Below the pieces are notes generated by a model. That model ran no database searches. It was given only the letters and a program-made list of their open reading frames with translations, and was not told the DNA's origin. The position numbers and the translations under genes are program-made. This document shows positions 1 to 8,511 of a stretch of 64,000 nucleotides of DNA, piece by piece. Source of the DNA: Pseudomonadota bacterium. GTDB taxonomy: Bacteria > Pseudomonadota > Alphaproteobacteria > Rhodobacterales > Rhodobacteraceae. Each line of letters opens with the position of its first letter. Position 1 is the stretch's first letter. The stretch covers positions 62,001-126,000 of the forward strand of contig JAIUPC010000012.1 in the NCBI GenBank assembly GCA_020161655.1, read 5' to 3'.

Positions 1-1918
1 TGCCGACGCAGGTCTTTACCGTCCGCAGCCCCTTGGCATAGGCATGGCCCGAAACCATGCCGGCGTCATTGAGATCGGCCCAGATCGCGGGCAGGTTCTC
101 TTTCCGCACGCCGAGAAGGTCGATGCGCTGGCCGCCGGTGACCTTCACCATCGGAACGCTGTACTTGTCGGCGGCATCGGCTATGGCGCGCAACTCCGCC
201 GGCGTGGTGACGCCGCCCCACATGCGGGGCACGACAGAATAAGTGCCATCCTTCTGGATGTTGGCGTGGTTTCGTTCGTTGACGAAGCGGCTCTGCCGGT
301 CGTCGCGGTAATCCATGGGCCAGTCCGACAGCAGGTAGTAGTTGAGCGCCGGGCGGCACGATGCGCAGCCGCCGACCGACTTCCAGCCAAGCTCCTGCAT
401 CACCGCCGGGATCGACTTCAGCCCTAGTGACTTGATGAGGCGGCGCACGTCCTCATGCGTGTGGTCGGTGCATTTGCACATCGGCGGATTGGCATTGGCC
501 TGAAAACCGCCCCCGAGTGTCAGCGCCATGACCTGTTCGACAAGGCCGGTGCAGGTGCCGCAACTGGAACTCGCCTTGGTTTCGGCCCGCACAAGGTCGA
601 GCGTGTTGGCGCCGCCACCGATGGCCTCGATGATCCTGCCCTTGCAGACGCCGTTGCAGCCGCAGATTTCCGCCTCAGGCGGCAAGGCTGCAACGGCCGC
701 CATAGGGTCCGCGCTGGACCCTCCGGCGAAGGCGGGGCCGAAGATGAGCGTGTCGCGCATCGCGGTCACGTCGGTGCCGTCCTTGATGAGGCCGAAGAAC
801 CACGATCCGTCGGCGGTGTCGCCGTACATGACGGCACCGATGAGCTTTTCGCCCTCAAGGATCAGGCGCTTGTAGACGCCGCGCCCCGGATCGCGGAAGA
901 CGATATCCTCGCGCCCTGGCCCCTCGGCGAAATCGCCGGCGCTGAAGAGGTCAACGCCCGTGACCTTGAGCTTGGTCGCGGTCTGGACCGGCTGGAAGGT
1001 GGCGGCTTCGCCGGTCAGCGTCCTGGCGAGGATCTTCGCCTGATCGTAGAGGGGCGCGACAAGGCCGAAGAGCTGCTTCTCATGCTCGACACATTCGCCG
1101 ATTGCGAAGACCGAAGGGTCGGAGGTCCGAAGCTGGTCATCGACCACGATGCCGCGCGCGACCTCAAGATGGGCGTCGGTGGCGAGCCGCGTCTCGGGCC
1201 GGATGCCGACCGCCATGCAGACGAGGTCGGCGGGGTAGACGGTGCCGTCTTCCAGCAGCACCGCCTCGACCCGGTCATGGCCGAGGATCGCCTTGGTGGC
1301 GCCCTTGCAATGCACGGTGATGCCCTTCTTTTCGAGGTCCTTCTGGAGGAGATAGCCGGCGGCGGGATCAAGCTGCCGTTCCATCAGGTGGCCCATCAGG
1401 TGAATGACCGTCACCTTGGCGCCCCTGAGCGCCATGCCCGCCGCCGCCTCAAGCCCCAGAAGCCCGCCGCCGATGACGACGGCATTGGCGCCGGGCCTCG
1501 CCGCCGCGATCATCGCGTTGGTGTCCTCAAGATCGCGGTAGCTGACGACGCCGCTCAGGTCCTTGCCCGCGACCGGAATGATGAAGGGGGCCGAGCCGGT
1601 GGCGATGACGAGCCGGTCATAGGGCGTCTCACCCTTGGCCGAGACCACCATCTTGCGATCACGGTCGATCTTCGTCACATGCTCGCCGAAGCGGCAGGCA
1701 ATGCCATTGGCCGCGTACCAGCCGGCATCATGGGTCACGATGTCTTCGAAGGCCTTTTCGCCGGAGAGGACCGGCGACAGCATGATGCGGTTGTAATTGC
1801 CGCGGGGTTCGCCGTTGAAGATGGTGATGTCATAGCAGCCGGGGGCGGCTTCGATCAGATGCTCCAGCATCCGGCCCGAGGCCATGCCGGCCCCAATGAT
1901 GACAAGGCGTTCGCCCAT
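1..1918 (-). CDS. nirB: Assimilatory nitrite reductase large subunit NirB (3' part cut by window edge)
   Basis: NAD(P)H-dependent cytoplasmic reductase that converts nitrite to ammonium. The reading frame stays open from the ATG at 1918 to the left edge, giving 639 residues of a protein that is usually 800-850. Visible in order: an N-terminal FAD dinucleotide fold (VIIGAGMASG near residue 6), a second NAD(P)H-binding glycine motif (VIGGGLLGLEAA near 145), a BFD-like [2Fe-2S] segment with CGCNGVCKG and a later CGTC, and the start of the ferredoxin-like nitrite/sulfite reductase domain. The siroheme/[4Fe-4S] cysteines lie beyond the edge. The start ATG overlaps the upstream stop codon by one base, so translation is probably coupled to the nitrate transporter. 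NirD and a nitrate reductase are expected further left but are not visible. Confidence 0.93.
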   Translation of the reverse strand, partial: MGERLVIIGAGMASGRMLEHLIEAAPGCYDITIFNGEPRGNYNRIMLSPVLSGEKAFEDIVTHDAGWYAANGIACRFGEHVTKIDRDRKMVVSAKGETPYDRLVIATGSAPFIIPVAGKDLSGVVSYRDLEDTNAMIAAARPGANAVVIGGGLLGLEAAAGMALRGAKVTVIHLMGHLMERQLDPAAGYLLQKDLEKKGITVHCKGATKAILGHDRVEAVLLEDGTVYPADLVCMAVGIRPETRLATDAHLEVARGIVVDDQLRTSDPSVFAIGECVEHEKQLFGLVAPLYDQAKILARTLTGEAATFQPVQTATKLKVTGVDLFSAGDFAEGPGREDIVFRDPGRGVYKRLILEGEKLIGAVMYGDTADGSWFFGLIKDGTDVTAMRDTLIFGPAFAGGSSADPMAAVAALPPEAEICGCNGVCKGRIIEAIGGGANTLDLVRAETKASSSCGTCTGLVEQVMALTLGGGFQANANPPMCKCTDHTHEDVRRLIKSLGLKSIPAVMQELGWKSVGGCASCRPALNYYLLSDWPMDYRDDRQSRFVNERNHANIQKDGTYSVVPRMWGGVTTPAELRAIADAADKYSVPMVKVTGGQRIDLLGVRKENLPAIWADLNDAGMVSGHAYAKGLRTVKTCVG

Positions 1919-3564
1919 CACGCGGCCTCCTTCTTTTTCGCGCCGTGTTCGTATTCCTCAAGGAAATCCATGACTTCCTGGCGGTAGTGATAGTAGTCCG
2001 GATGGTCGAGAAGCGCCTTCCTTGTGCGCGGGCGCGGCAGTTTCACCTCGGTGATCTTGCCGATGGTGGCGCGGGGGCCGTTGGTCATCATCACCACGCG
2101 GTCGGCCAGAAGGATCGCTTCGTCCACGTCGTGGGTGACGCAGATCGCGGTGACGCGGGTGCGGGACCAGACCTCCATCAGCACTTCCTGCAACTCCCAC
2201 CGTGTCAGGCTGTCGAGCATCCCGAAGGGCTCATCGAGGAGGAGGAGTTTTGGGCTAAGCGCGAAGGCGCGGGCAATGCCGACGCGCTGGCGCATGCCGT
2301 TCGACATGTCCGCCGCCGGGCGGTCCATGTGATCGGCAAGACCGACGCGTTCGAGGTAGTATTCGACCACCTCCTGCCGCTCGCCCTGCGTCGCCTTCGG
2401 GTAGACCTTGTCGACGCCGATGGCGACGTTTTCCATGGCCGAAAGCCAGGGAAAGAGGTTCGGCGACTGGAAGACCACGGCGCGTTCGGGGTCGGCACCC
2501 TCCACATGATAGCCGTCGAGCTTGATCGCGCCCTTGGAGATCGGGTTCAGCCCGGCGGTCATGCTGAGGACGGTGGACTTGCCGCAACCGGAATGGCCGA
2601 TGAGCGAGATGAACTCGCCCTTGTGGAGCGTCAGGTTCACATCCTCGACCACGGTCAAGGGGCCTTTCGGTGTCGGGTAGACCTTGTGAAGTTGCGAGAA
2701 TTGCAGATAGCGCGCGTCAATGGGGCTGGCCGAGGCCTTGGCATAGGCGCGGGGCAGCGCGTGGCGCGGGGTGACGTCGGGCATCGTCCGGGTCTCGGCG
2801 GCCTTGGCAGCCATGCCCACGTCCATGAGGTAAGCGGTGATCGCGGCGCGGAGGCGCTTGTAGCTGTCGTTTTCGGCCATGGCATGGCGCTCGCGCGGGC
2901 GCGGCAGGTCGGTGCTGAAGACCTCGCCCAGGGTGCCGTCCGGGTTGAGGCAGGCGATGCGGTCGGCCAGCACCAGCGCCTCATCGACGTCATTGGTGAT
3001 GAGGACGACGGTGCGGCGGTCCGCCTCCCAGATCGCCTCGATCTCGGCCGCGACATTGGCGCGGGTCAGCGCGTCGAGCGCCGACAGGGGTTCGTCCATC
3101 AGGATCACCTCCGGCGCCATGGCGAGCGCCCGGGCCACGGCGACACGCTGGCGCATCCCGCCTGACAACTCGGCTGGCCGGCGGTCGGCGGCATGGGCAA
3201 GGCCGACCATGCCGATGTACTTCGCGACCAGAGCCGCGCGCTCGGCCTTCGACACCTTCGGGTTCACCGCATCGACGGCCAGCGCGATGTTCCCCGCCAC
3301 GGTCAGCCAGGGCATCAGCGCATAGGACTGGAACACCAGCCCGCGCTCCGGTCCCGGCCCGGTGACGGGCTTGCCCTTGAAAAGAACCTGGCCCTTGTCC
3401 GGCATGGAAAGCCCCGCCATCAGGTTGATGAGCGTCGTCTTGCCCGAGCCGGAAAAGCCGAGGATGGCGAGGAATTCACCCTCCTGCACGGAAAGATCAA
3501 GGTGGCGCAGCACAGGATGGTCGCCGAAGCCTTTGGAGACGTTGCGGAATTCAAGGATGCTCAT
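1918..3564 (-). CDS. nrtCD: Nitrate ABC transporter, fused double ATP-binding protein (NrtC-NrtD type)
   Basis: Energises nitrate uptake with NrtA and NrtB. Two complete ABC ATPase domains lie in one 548-residue chain. Domain 1 has Walker A GFSGSGKT, signature LSGGMRQR and Walker B VILMDEPLSALD. Domain 2 (from about residue 285) has Walker A GHSGCGKS, signature MSNGMRQR and Walker B LLLLDEPFGMLD. The switch histidine is present in domain 2 (VTHDVDEA) but is asparagine in domain 1 (ITNDVDEA), so the two ATP sites are asymmetric. Cyanobacteria encode NrtC and NrtD separately, with a NrtA-like tail on NrtC; that tail is absent here. I chose the ATG at 3564 (MSILEFRN) over an upstream in-frame start at 3609 because the latter would lie inside nrtB. 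The gap to nrtB is 4 bases. Confidence 0.93.
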   Translation of the reverse strand: MSILEFRNVSKGFGDHPVLRHLDLSVQEGEFLAILGFSGSGKTTLINLMAGLSMPDKGQVLFKGKPVTGPGPERGLVFQSYALMPWLTVAGNIALAVDAVNPKVSKAERAALVAKYIGMVGLAHAADRRPAELSGGMRQRVAVARALAMAPEVILMDEPLSALDALTRANVAAEIEAIWEADRRTVVLITNDVDEALVLADRIACLNPDGTLGEVFSTDLPRPRERHAMAENDSYKRLRAAITAYLMDVGMAAKAAETRTMPDVTPRHALPRAYAKASASPIDARYLQFSQLHKVYPTPKGPLTVVEDVNLTLHKGEFISLIGHSGCGKSTVLSMTAGLNPISKGAIKLDGYHVEGADPERAVVFQSPNLFPWLSAMENVAIGVDKVYPKATQGERQEVVEYYLERVGLADHMDRPAADMSNGMRQRVGIARAFALSPKLLLLDEPFGMLDSLTRWELQEVLMEVWSRTRVTAICVTHDVDEAILLADRVVMMTNGPRATIGKITEVKLPRPRTRKALLDHPDYYHYRQEVMDFLEEYEHGAKKKEAA

Positions 3565-3568
3565 GGCG

Positions 3569-4657
3569 TCACCGGTTGTTGGTGAAGGTGAAGGCGGATT
3601 GCAGCGCATACATCACCCGGTCGAGGAGGAAGCCGATCAGGCCGATGGTCAGCACCGCCACCATGATTCGGGCGAGCGACTGCGATGAGCCGTTCTGGAA
3701 CTCATCCCAGACGAATTTGCCGAGGCCGGGGTTCTGCGCCAGCATCTCTGCCGCGATCAACACCATCCAGCCGACGCCGAGCGACAGCCGCAGCCCGGTG
3801 AAGATCAGCGGCAGCGCCGAGGGCAGGACAAGCTTGGTGATCTTCGTCCAGGGGCCGAGCTTCAGCACCTTGCCGACATTGACGAGGTCCTTGTCGATGG
3901 AGGCGACACCAAGGGCGGTGTTGATGAGCGTCGGCCAGAGCGAGCAGAGCGTGACGGTGATGGCCGAGATCAGGAAGCTCTTCGACATCGCGCCTTCGCC
4001 GCCGGCATAGACCGCCGAGACGACCATGGTGACGATCGGCAGCCAGGCCAGAGGCGAGACCGGCTTGAAGACCTGCACAAGGGGGTTGATCGCCGCATTG
4101 GCCGTGGGTGACAGGCCCGAGACGATGCCCAAGGGCACGGCGACGGCGGTGGCGATGAGAAAGCCGAAGAAGACGGTCTGGATCGAGGTCCAGATCTGTT
4201 CGTAATAGGTGGGCTTGCCGGTATAGGCCCGCGTCTTGACCTTGTCGGATTTTCCTTCGGCAATCAGCGCGGCGTTCTTTTCCGCCTGTCTGGCATAGAA
4301 ATCCGCCTCCTTCGCTTTCTCGGCGGCGGCGTCGGAATGAAGGACCAGCGCCTGTTCCCAGACCGCCTGCGGGCCGGGGATGGCGCCGAGCGAGGTCTGC
4401 ACCATCGGCGCGAGCGCGGACCAGAGAAGAAGGAACCCGGCGATGGCTGTCAGGGGCACGCCGAGAAGACGCCAGATGTCCTTCAGTTGCGCCTTCGGGG
4501 CGTCCCCGGCCACCAGACGCAGGACCGGCGGCATGAAGGGCAGGCCGAGGGCCTTGAACCAGCCTTCCAGCTTGCCGATCCGGGCGATGCGCCGGGCGCG
4601 CCGGTCTTCGGCGGCCTTCGGATCGGCGGCGAGCGTACGGTGATCTATGGCGGTCAT
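3569..4657 (-). CDS. nrtB: Nitrate ABC transporter permease NrtB
   Basis: Inner-membrane subunit of the nitrate/nitrite ABC importer (BPD_transp_1 family), 362 residues. A cytoplasmic N-terminal stretch rich in Asp/Arg/Ala precedes the first membrane span (IAGFLLLWSALAP near residue 95). A charged periplasmic insertion (HSDAAAEKAKEADFYARQAE) follows, then the conserved transport core with about five further hydrophobic segments and the EAA-like loop region around GKVLKLGPWTKITKLVLPSALP. Such long insertions are common in proteobacterial NrtB. The gene sits between the binding protein and the ATPase in a tightly packed operon: 28 bases after nrtA and 4 before nrtCD. It is therefore probably controlled by the same NasT-responsive leader as nrtA. 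Confidence 0.93.
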   Translation of the reverse strand: MTAIDHRTLAADPKAAEDRRARRIARIGKLEGWFKALGLPFMPPVLRLVAGDAPKAQLKDIWRLLGVPLTAIAGFLLLWSALAPMVQTSLGAIPGPQAVWEQALVLHSDAAAEKAKEADFYARQAEKNAALIAEGKSDKVKTRAYTGKPTYYEQIWTSIQTVFFGFLIATAVAVPLGIVSGLSPTANAAINPLVQVFKPVSPLAWLPIVTMVVSAVYAGGEGAMSKSFLISAITVTLCSLWPTLINTALGVASIDKDLVNVGKVLKLGPWTKITKLVLPSALPLIFTGLRLSLGVGWMVLIAAEMLAQNPGLGKFVWDEFQNGSSQSLARIMVAVLTIGLIGFLLDRVMYALQSAFTFTNNR

Positions 4658-4685
4658 CGTGTCGGTCCTTTCGAAGCCTCAAGGC

Positions 4686-6047
4686 TCAGTTGATGACGGC
4701 GCCATTGGCGACGGTCTGGCCGGACTTGAGGCCGATGGTGAGGCTGTCGATGTAGGCGTTGGGCTTGGTGCCGTCGTAACCCATGCCGTCGATCACATCG
4801 GCGGCGGGTGTGGCCATGCGGTAGCCGTCCGCGTCGAAGTCGAACATGTCCGCACTGGCGTTGCCGTCGGCGATGACCGCCTCGGCCGCGGCCTTGTAGA
4901 GATCGGGGCGGTAGACCTCTTTCGCGGTAGCGTCATACCAAGCATCGGGCTGATCTTCGGCGATCTGGCCCCAGCGGCGCATCTGGGTCAGGTACCAGAC
5001 GGCGTCGGAGTAGTAGGGGAAGGTGGCGTTGTAGCGGAAGAAGACGTTGAAATCCGGCACGTCGCGCTTGTCGCCCTTCTCATACTCGAAGGTACCGGTC
5101 ATCGAATTGGCGATCACGCCCGGATCGGCGCCGACATATTCGGGACGCGACAGGATCTCCACCGCCTCGGCGCGGTTGGCATTGTCGTTCTCGTCAAGCC
5201 AGATCGCGGCGCGGATCAAGGCCTTGGTCAGGGCGAGGACGGTATTGGGGTTGTCCTCGGCGAAGCTTGCGGTCAGGCCGAAGACTTTTTCGGGGTTGTT
5301 CTTCCAGATCTCGTAATCCGTGATCACCGGCACGCCGATGCCCTTCAGGACCGCCTGCTGGTTCCACGGTTCGCCCACCGCATAGCCGTCGATGGTGCCG
5401 GCTTCGAGCGTCGCCGGCATCTGCGGCGGCGGCGTTACCGAAAGATAAGCCTCGGCGCCGATCTGGCCGGAGACATCTTCGGGGCTGTAGAAGCCGGGGT
5501 TGATGCCGCCGGCGGCGAGCCAGTAGCGGAGTTCGTAATTGTGGGTCGAGACCGGGAAAACCATGCCCATGTTGAAGGGCTTTCCTTCGGCCTTGTATTC
5601 CTCGATCACCGGCTTCAGCGCGGCGGCAGAGATCGGATGCTGCGGCCTGCCGTCCGCATCCGTCGCGATGTTCTCCTTCATTAGCGCCCAGACATCGTTC
5701 GACACGGTGATGCCGTTGCCATTCAGGTCCATCGAGAAGGGCGTGATGATCTTCGCCTCGGTGCCGTAGCCGATGCTCGCGGCGATGGGCTGGCCGGCGA
5801 GCATATGGGCGCCGTCCAGTTCCCCGGCGATCACCCGGTCAAGAAGCACCTTCCAGTTCGCCTGCGCCTCAAGCGTGACGTAAAGCCCTTCCTCCTCGAA
5901 GAAGCCCTTTTCCTTGGCAATGGCGAGGGGGGCCATGTCGGTCAGCTTGATGAAGCCGAGGGTCAGCTCGTCCTTCTCGATGCCGGGGGTTTCGGCGAAA
6001 GCCGGCTGGGCGAGGATCGTGGTGAGGAAGAGGATCTTGCGGATCAT
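4686..6047 (-). CDS. nrtA: Nitrate ABC transporter substrate-binding protein NrtA
   Basis: Periplasmic nitrate-binding protein, 453 residues. An N-terminal signal peptide is visible ([19 protein letters not shown]) with a likely type I cleavage after AFA. There is no lipobox cysteine, so it is probably soluble in the periplasm. The mature protein starts with the family-typical [27 protein letters not shown] and carries the NrtA/CmpA-like segment [12 protein letters not shown], near the anion site in known structures. The ATG at 6047 is preceded by CAGGAG at 6055-6060 (minus strand). It is the first structural gene after the terminator-containing leader. NasS, two genes upstream, is a shorter paralogue that works as a sensor and not for transport. 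Confidence 0.95.
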   Translation of the reverse strand: MIRKILFLTTILAQPAFAETPGIEKDELTLGFIKLTDMAPLAIAKEKGFFEEEGLYVTLEAQANWKVLLDRVIAGELDGAHMLAGQPIAASIGYGTEAKIITPFSMDLNGNGITVSNDVWALMKENIATDADGRPQHPISAAALKPVIEEYKAEGKPFNMGMVFPVSTHNYELRYWLAAGGINPGFYSPEDVSGQIGAEAYLSVTPPPQMPATLEAGTIDGYAVGEPWNQQAVLKGIGVPVITDYEIWKNNPEKVFGLTASFAEDNPNTVLALTKALIRAAIWLDENDNANRAEAVEILSRPEYVGADPGVIANSMTGTFEYEKGDKRDVPDFNVFFRYNATFPYYSDAVWYLTQMRRWGQIAEDQPDAWYDATAKEVYRPDLYKAAAEAVIADGNASADMFDFDADGYRMATPAADVIDGMGYDGTKPNAYIDSLTIGLKSGQTVANGAVIN

Positions 6048-6086
6048 GGTCGGGCTCCTGTGCGAAGGGATGGGGGCAATCGAACG

Positions 6087-6138
6087 AAAAAGGGCCGCGT
6101 GACACGCGCCGCTGGGGATGCGGCGGGGTCAGGCGGCC
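6087..6138 (-). terminator. Leader terminator controlling nrtA-nrtB-nrtCD-nirB
   Basis: On the minus strand GGCCGC-C-TGAC (6138-6128) pairs with GTCA-C-GCGGCC (6103-6093). An inner stem CGCCGC/GCGGCG caps the structure, and a run of five T follows (6091-6087). This is a strong intrinsic terminator placed before nrtA. Its left arm overlaps ANTAR hairpin P2, so formation of P2 would prevent termination. Confidence 0.85.
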
Positions 6139-6164
6139 TTGCCTGTCGTCCCGGACTGTCGGGA
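6130..6164 (-). promoter_or_regulatory. ANTAR two-hairpin RNA target (NasT binding site)
   Basis: Two adjacent hairpins on the minus-strand transcript, each with a six-base loop that has A at position 1 and G at position 4. P1 (6149-6164) is TCCCG-ACAGTC-CGGGA. P2 (6130-6145) is CAGGC-AAGGCC-GCCTG. They are three bases apart. This matches the motif described for ANTAR antiterminators. The 3' arm and part of the loop of P2 are shared with the 5' arm of the downstream terminator, so P2 and the terminator cannot form together. The NasT gene encoding the ANTAR protein is 1.3 kb upstream in the same cluster. Confidence 0.88.
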
Positions 6165-6299
6165 GGAAACGGAACGCCATTGTCCCGTCTTGAGGTTGAG
6201 CTTCCGCGTCGTCGCGGCCCCGGTCAACGGTTCAGGGGCCTGGATGCTGCGCGGCGGCTTCGAATTTCGCTGCGATGCAGCATTCTGCCGCTTTTTTGG

Positions 6300-7436
6300 T
6301 CAGCCAGCGGGGAAGGGGTCGAAAATAGCGCCGTCGAAGAAACGGTTCCGCGCCAGAATCAGGTGGCCATGGACGGCGGGCAGGGTTTCGTCACGGCCGA
6401 GCGCGCCTTCGAGCTTGTCGGAGGCGCGGGGCAGGGGAACGCCGATCGGGGCGAGGTGCTGGCGGAACAGGTCGCTGCGGAAGACCGCCCGCGCCCTGTC
6501 CATTGCGCTTGCCCGGTCAAGGCCGAAGCGACCGGCCAGCCGGGCGCCAATCCAGGCGGCCTGACTGCGCCAGGGGAAATTGGCGAGGCCGTCATGGAAG
6601 GTCTGGAACTGCGGCACCTCGACCTCTGGCCCCGCCCGTGTCACCAAGAGCCGGTGCGAGAGGGCGCGGTCGATGAGGTCGGGCGCAAGGTCGAGATAAG
6701 TGGCGCGCGACAGGACTTCGGCAAGCGTCGTCCGGTTCGCCGGATTGCCGGCCCAGCGGCCTGCCCTCCAGAGCGCGCGGAGGAGGCGGCCCGCCAGTTC
6801 CGGCTCGGCCTCGGCCCAGCCGGCGCGGGTGGCGAGCACCTTTTCCGGCGCCTGCGACCAGATGGCGGAGCCGGGGATGACCAGCCGCGCGCCCGCCGTA
6901 TCGACCGCATGGCTGCCCCAGGGCTCGCCCACGCAGAAGCCGTCGATCTCGCCGGCCTGCATCGCTTCGGCCATGCGGGGCGGCGGCACCGTCCGCACCT
7001 CGACCGCAGCGGCGCCGGCGCGTTCGGTCCAGTAGGTCAGAAGTTCCGCCTGCATCGAGAAAGGGAAGGGGACGCCGATCCTGAGCGTGCGGCCAAGTCG
7101 TTGCAGCGCCGCGCCAGTCGCCACGGGGTCGCCGAAACCGATGTCGGGAAGGTCGGCGGAAAGGCCGATGACCTGCCCGTTCAGGCTGAGGATCAGCGGC
7201 GTCTCGAGGGGCTCGGTGCCGCCGCCAAGGCCTAGCGCGCGGGCCACCGGCACGACCGACAGCATCTGCGCCGCCGCGACCTGTCCGACGTCGAGCATAT
7301 CGCGCAACATCGACCAGCTGGCAGCGCGGACAAGCGCAAGATGCAGCCCCTCTTCCTCGGCAAAGCCGAACTCCGCCGCGACGATCAGCGGGGCCGCATC
7401 GACAAGCGGCATGTAGCCAAGCGCCACCTCCCTCAT
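6300..7436 (-). CDS. nasS: NasS, nitrate/nitrite-sensing repressor partner of NasT
   Basis: Cytoplasmic nitrate/nitrite sensor that holds NasT inactive when no ligand is bound and releases it on binding, as described in Paracoccus and Azotobacter. The 378 residues belong to the NrtA/periplasmic-binding-protein-like fold (VALGYMPLVDAAPLIVAAEFGFAEEEG at the N terminus, FCVGEPWGSHA near residue 175). There is no signal peptide, which separates it from the transport protein NrtA. The start overlaps the nasT stop by four bases (ATGA). Order nasT-nasS-leader-nrtA supports the regulatory assignment. Confidence 0.92.
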   Translation of the reverse strand: MREVALGYMPLVDAAPLIVAAEFGFAEEEGLHLALVRAASWSMLRDMLDVGQVAAAQMLSVVPVARALGLGGGTEPLETPLILSLNGQVIGLSADLPDIGFGDPVATGAALQRLGRTLRIGVPFPFSMQAELLTYWTERAGAAAVEVRTVPPPRMAEAMQAGEIDGFCVGEPWGSHAVDTAGARLVIPGSAIWSQAPEKVLATRAGWAEAEPELAGRLLRALWRAGRWAGNPANRTTLAEVLSRATYLDLAPDLIDRALSHRLLVTRAGPEVEVPQFQTFHDGLANFPWRSQAAWIGARLAGRFGLDRASAMDRARAVFRSDLFRQHLAPIGVPLPRASDKLEGALGRDETLPAVHGHLILARNRFFDGAIFDPFPAG

Positions 7437-8017
7437 TTCAGAAGCTCCGCCGCAGTGACGATGGCGCCTGCCACTTCGGAAAGGCGCTTGCCCTGATCCA
7501 TCGCTGCCTTCCGCATCAGCGCATAGGCCTGATCCTCGCTCAGGCCCTTGGCGCGCATGATGAAGCCCTTGGCGCGGTCGATGACCTTGCGCTCTTCCAG
7601 CGCGGCCTTGGTGGCGGCAAGCTCGCTCCGCATCCGGCTGAAAAGGTGAAAGCGCGCGATGGCCGCGTCGAGCACCGGGCGGATGCGTTCGGGCCTGAGG
7701 CCGTCGACGACATAGGCGCTGACCCCGGCCTCGATGGCGGCACGGGTCAGGCCGCTGTCGCTTTTGTCCACGAAAACCGCGACAGGCCTTTCGGTCGGGC
7801 CGGAGGCGAGCGCCAGTTCCTCGAGCATGTCGCGCGAGGGGCTGGCGATGTCGATGAGGACGAGATCGGGGCGGATATCGGCGACGCGCCGGGCAAGGCC
7901 TGCACCGTCGCCGAGCACATGGACCTGATGACCGGCGGCGGCGCTCAGCGCATCCACGATCTGAAGTGCGCGCTGTCGGTCAGGTTCGACCACGATGATG
8001 GTTAATGTCTCGCTCAT
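7433..8017 (-). CDS. nasT: NasT, ANTAR-domain transcription antiterminator
   Basis: RNA-binding response-regulator-like protein, 194 residues. The N-terminal receiver-like domain (TIIVVEPDRQRALQIVDAL, then VLIDIASPSRDMLEEL) is followed by a coiled linker. The C-terminal ANTAR domain (about 130-190: LEERKVIDRAKGFIMRAKG, then GLSEDQAYALMRKAAM) contains the expected helices. NasT should bind the P1/P2 hairpins in the nrtA leader and prevent termination when NasS is ligand-bound. I chose the ATG at 8017 (MSETLTIIVVEPD) because an in-frame extension to 8257 has no domain content and atypical composition. The gene is divergent from the secreted protein at 8512. Confidence 0.93.
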   Translation of the reverse strand: MSETLTIIVVEPDRQRALQIVDALSAAAGHQVHVLGDGAGLARRVADIRPDLVLIDIASPSRDMLEELALASGPTERPVAVFVDKSDSGLTRAAIEAGVSAYVVDGLRPERIRPVLDAAIARFHLFSRMRSELAATKAALEERKVIDRAKGFIMRAKGLSEDQAYALMRKAAMDQGKRLSEVAGAIVTAAELLK

Positions 8018-8511
8018 GCCGCCTTCGCTGGTGCTTTCACTGTCATCCCGCGCGGAGACGCGCTTGTCATTGCTGCGCTGCGGCGATCCACTGTTGGTCG
8101 TCCAAGCTGCCCTGAAAACCGGCAAGTTGCGCCCAGGTGATGAAACCTTGGGCGACGCAGAAACGCCGCCGCTCAGGGGCTGAAGCGCCAGATCGCCGGA
8201 CCTTGGTCCGATGACAAGAACCGCCCGAGATTCGAAGATCGGCGCTATGAAGTCCAAGGTGCGCGGCCAAGGGCCCGGGGCGGCTTCGCGCGGGGCGTCG
8301 GAGGCCGAAGGATAAGCCCAATGCCGGCGAGTCGAAGGAAGGGATCGAGAAGGGTCGCAATGAACGCAAGGTCAGCGCCGGTCGGACAGTCGTGGCGCGC
8401 GCGGCGGTCAGGGGGAATTTCGACCGGCTTTCGGCACTGTTCCAATGGGTGACCGCATGTAAGATCATGGCGCCGCACGGCTGAAATGGCTGAAGGAGGC
8501 TAGGGCGAAAG
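8018..8511. other. 494-base gap upstream of nasT with no recognised gene
   Basis: Short open frames exist on both strands but overlap each other, lack ribosome binding sites and resemble no family I know. The stretch should hold the nasTS promoter and the promoter of the gene at 8512. The frame ending near 8484 on the plus strand looks protein-like over roughly 75 codons and could be a decayed gene end, but I cannot name it. Confidence 0.5.

Larger units (their letters stand above)
6048..6299 (-). promoter_or_regulatory. nrtA leader RNA between nasS and nrtA
   Basis: This 252-base gap holds an untranslated leader. Read on the minus strand it contains hairpin P1, hairpin P2, a long GC-rich terminator, and then the nrtA ribosome binding site. 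No protein-coding frame is convincing here. A promoter should lie between about 6180 and 6300 if the leader is transcribed separately from nasTS. I could not identify convincing -35/-10 or sigma-54 boxes. Confidence 0.75.

Noticed and set aside
455-1987. 510-codon plus-strand frame opposite nirB
   Set aside because: nirB continues without interruption on the minus strand with FAD, NAD and Fe-S motifs; the plus frame has none.
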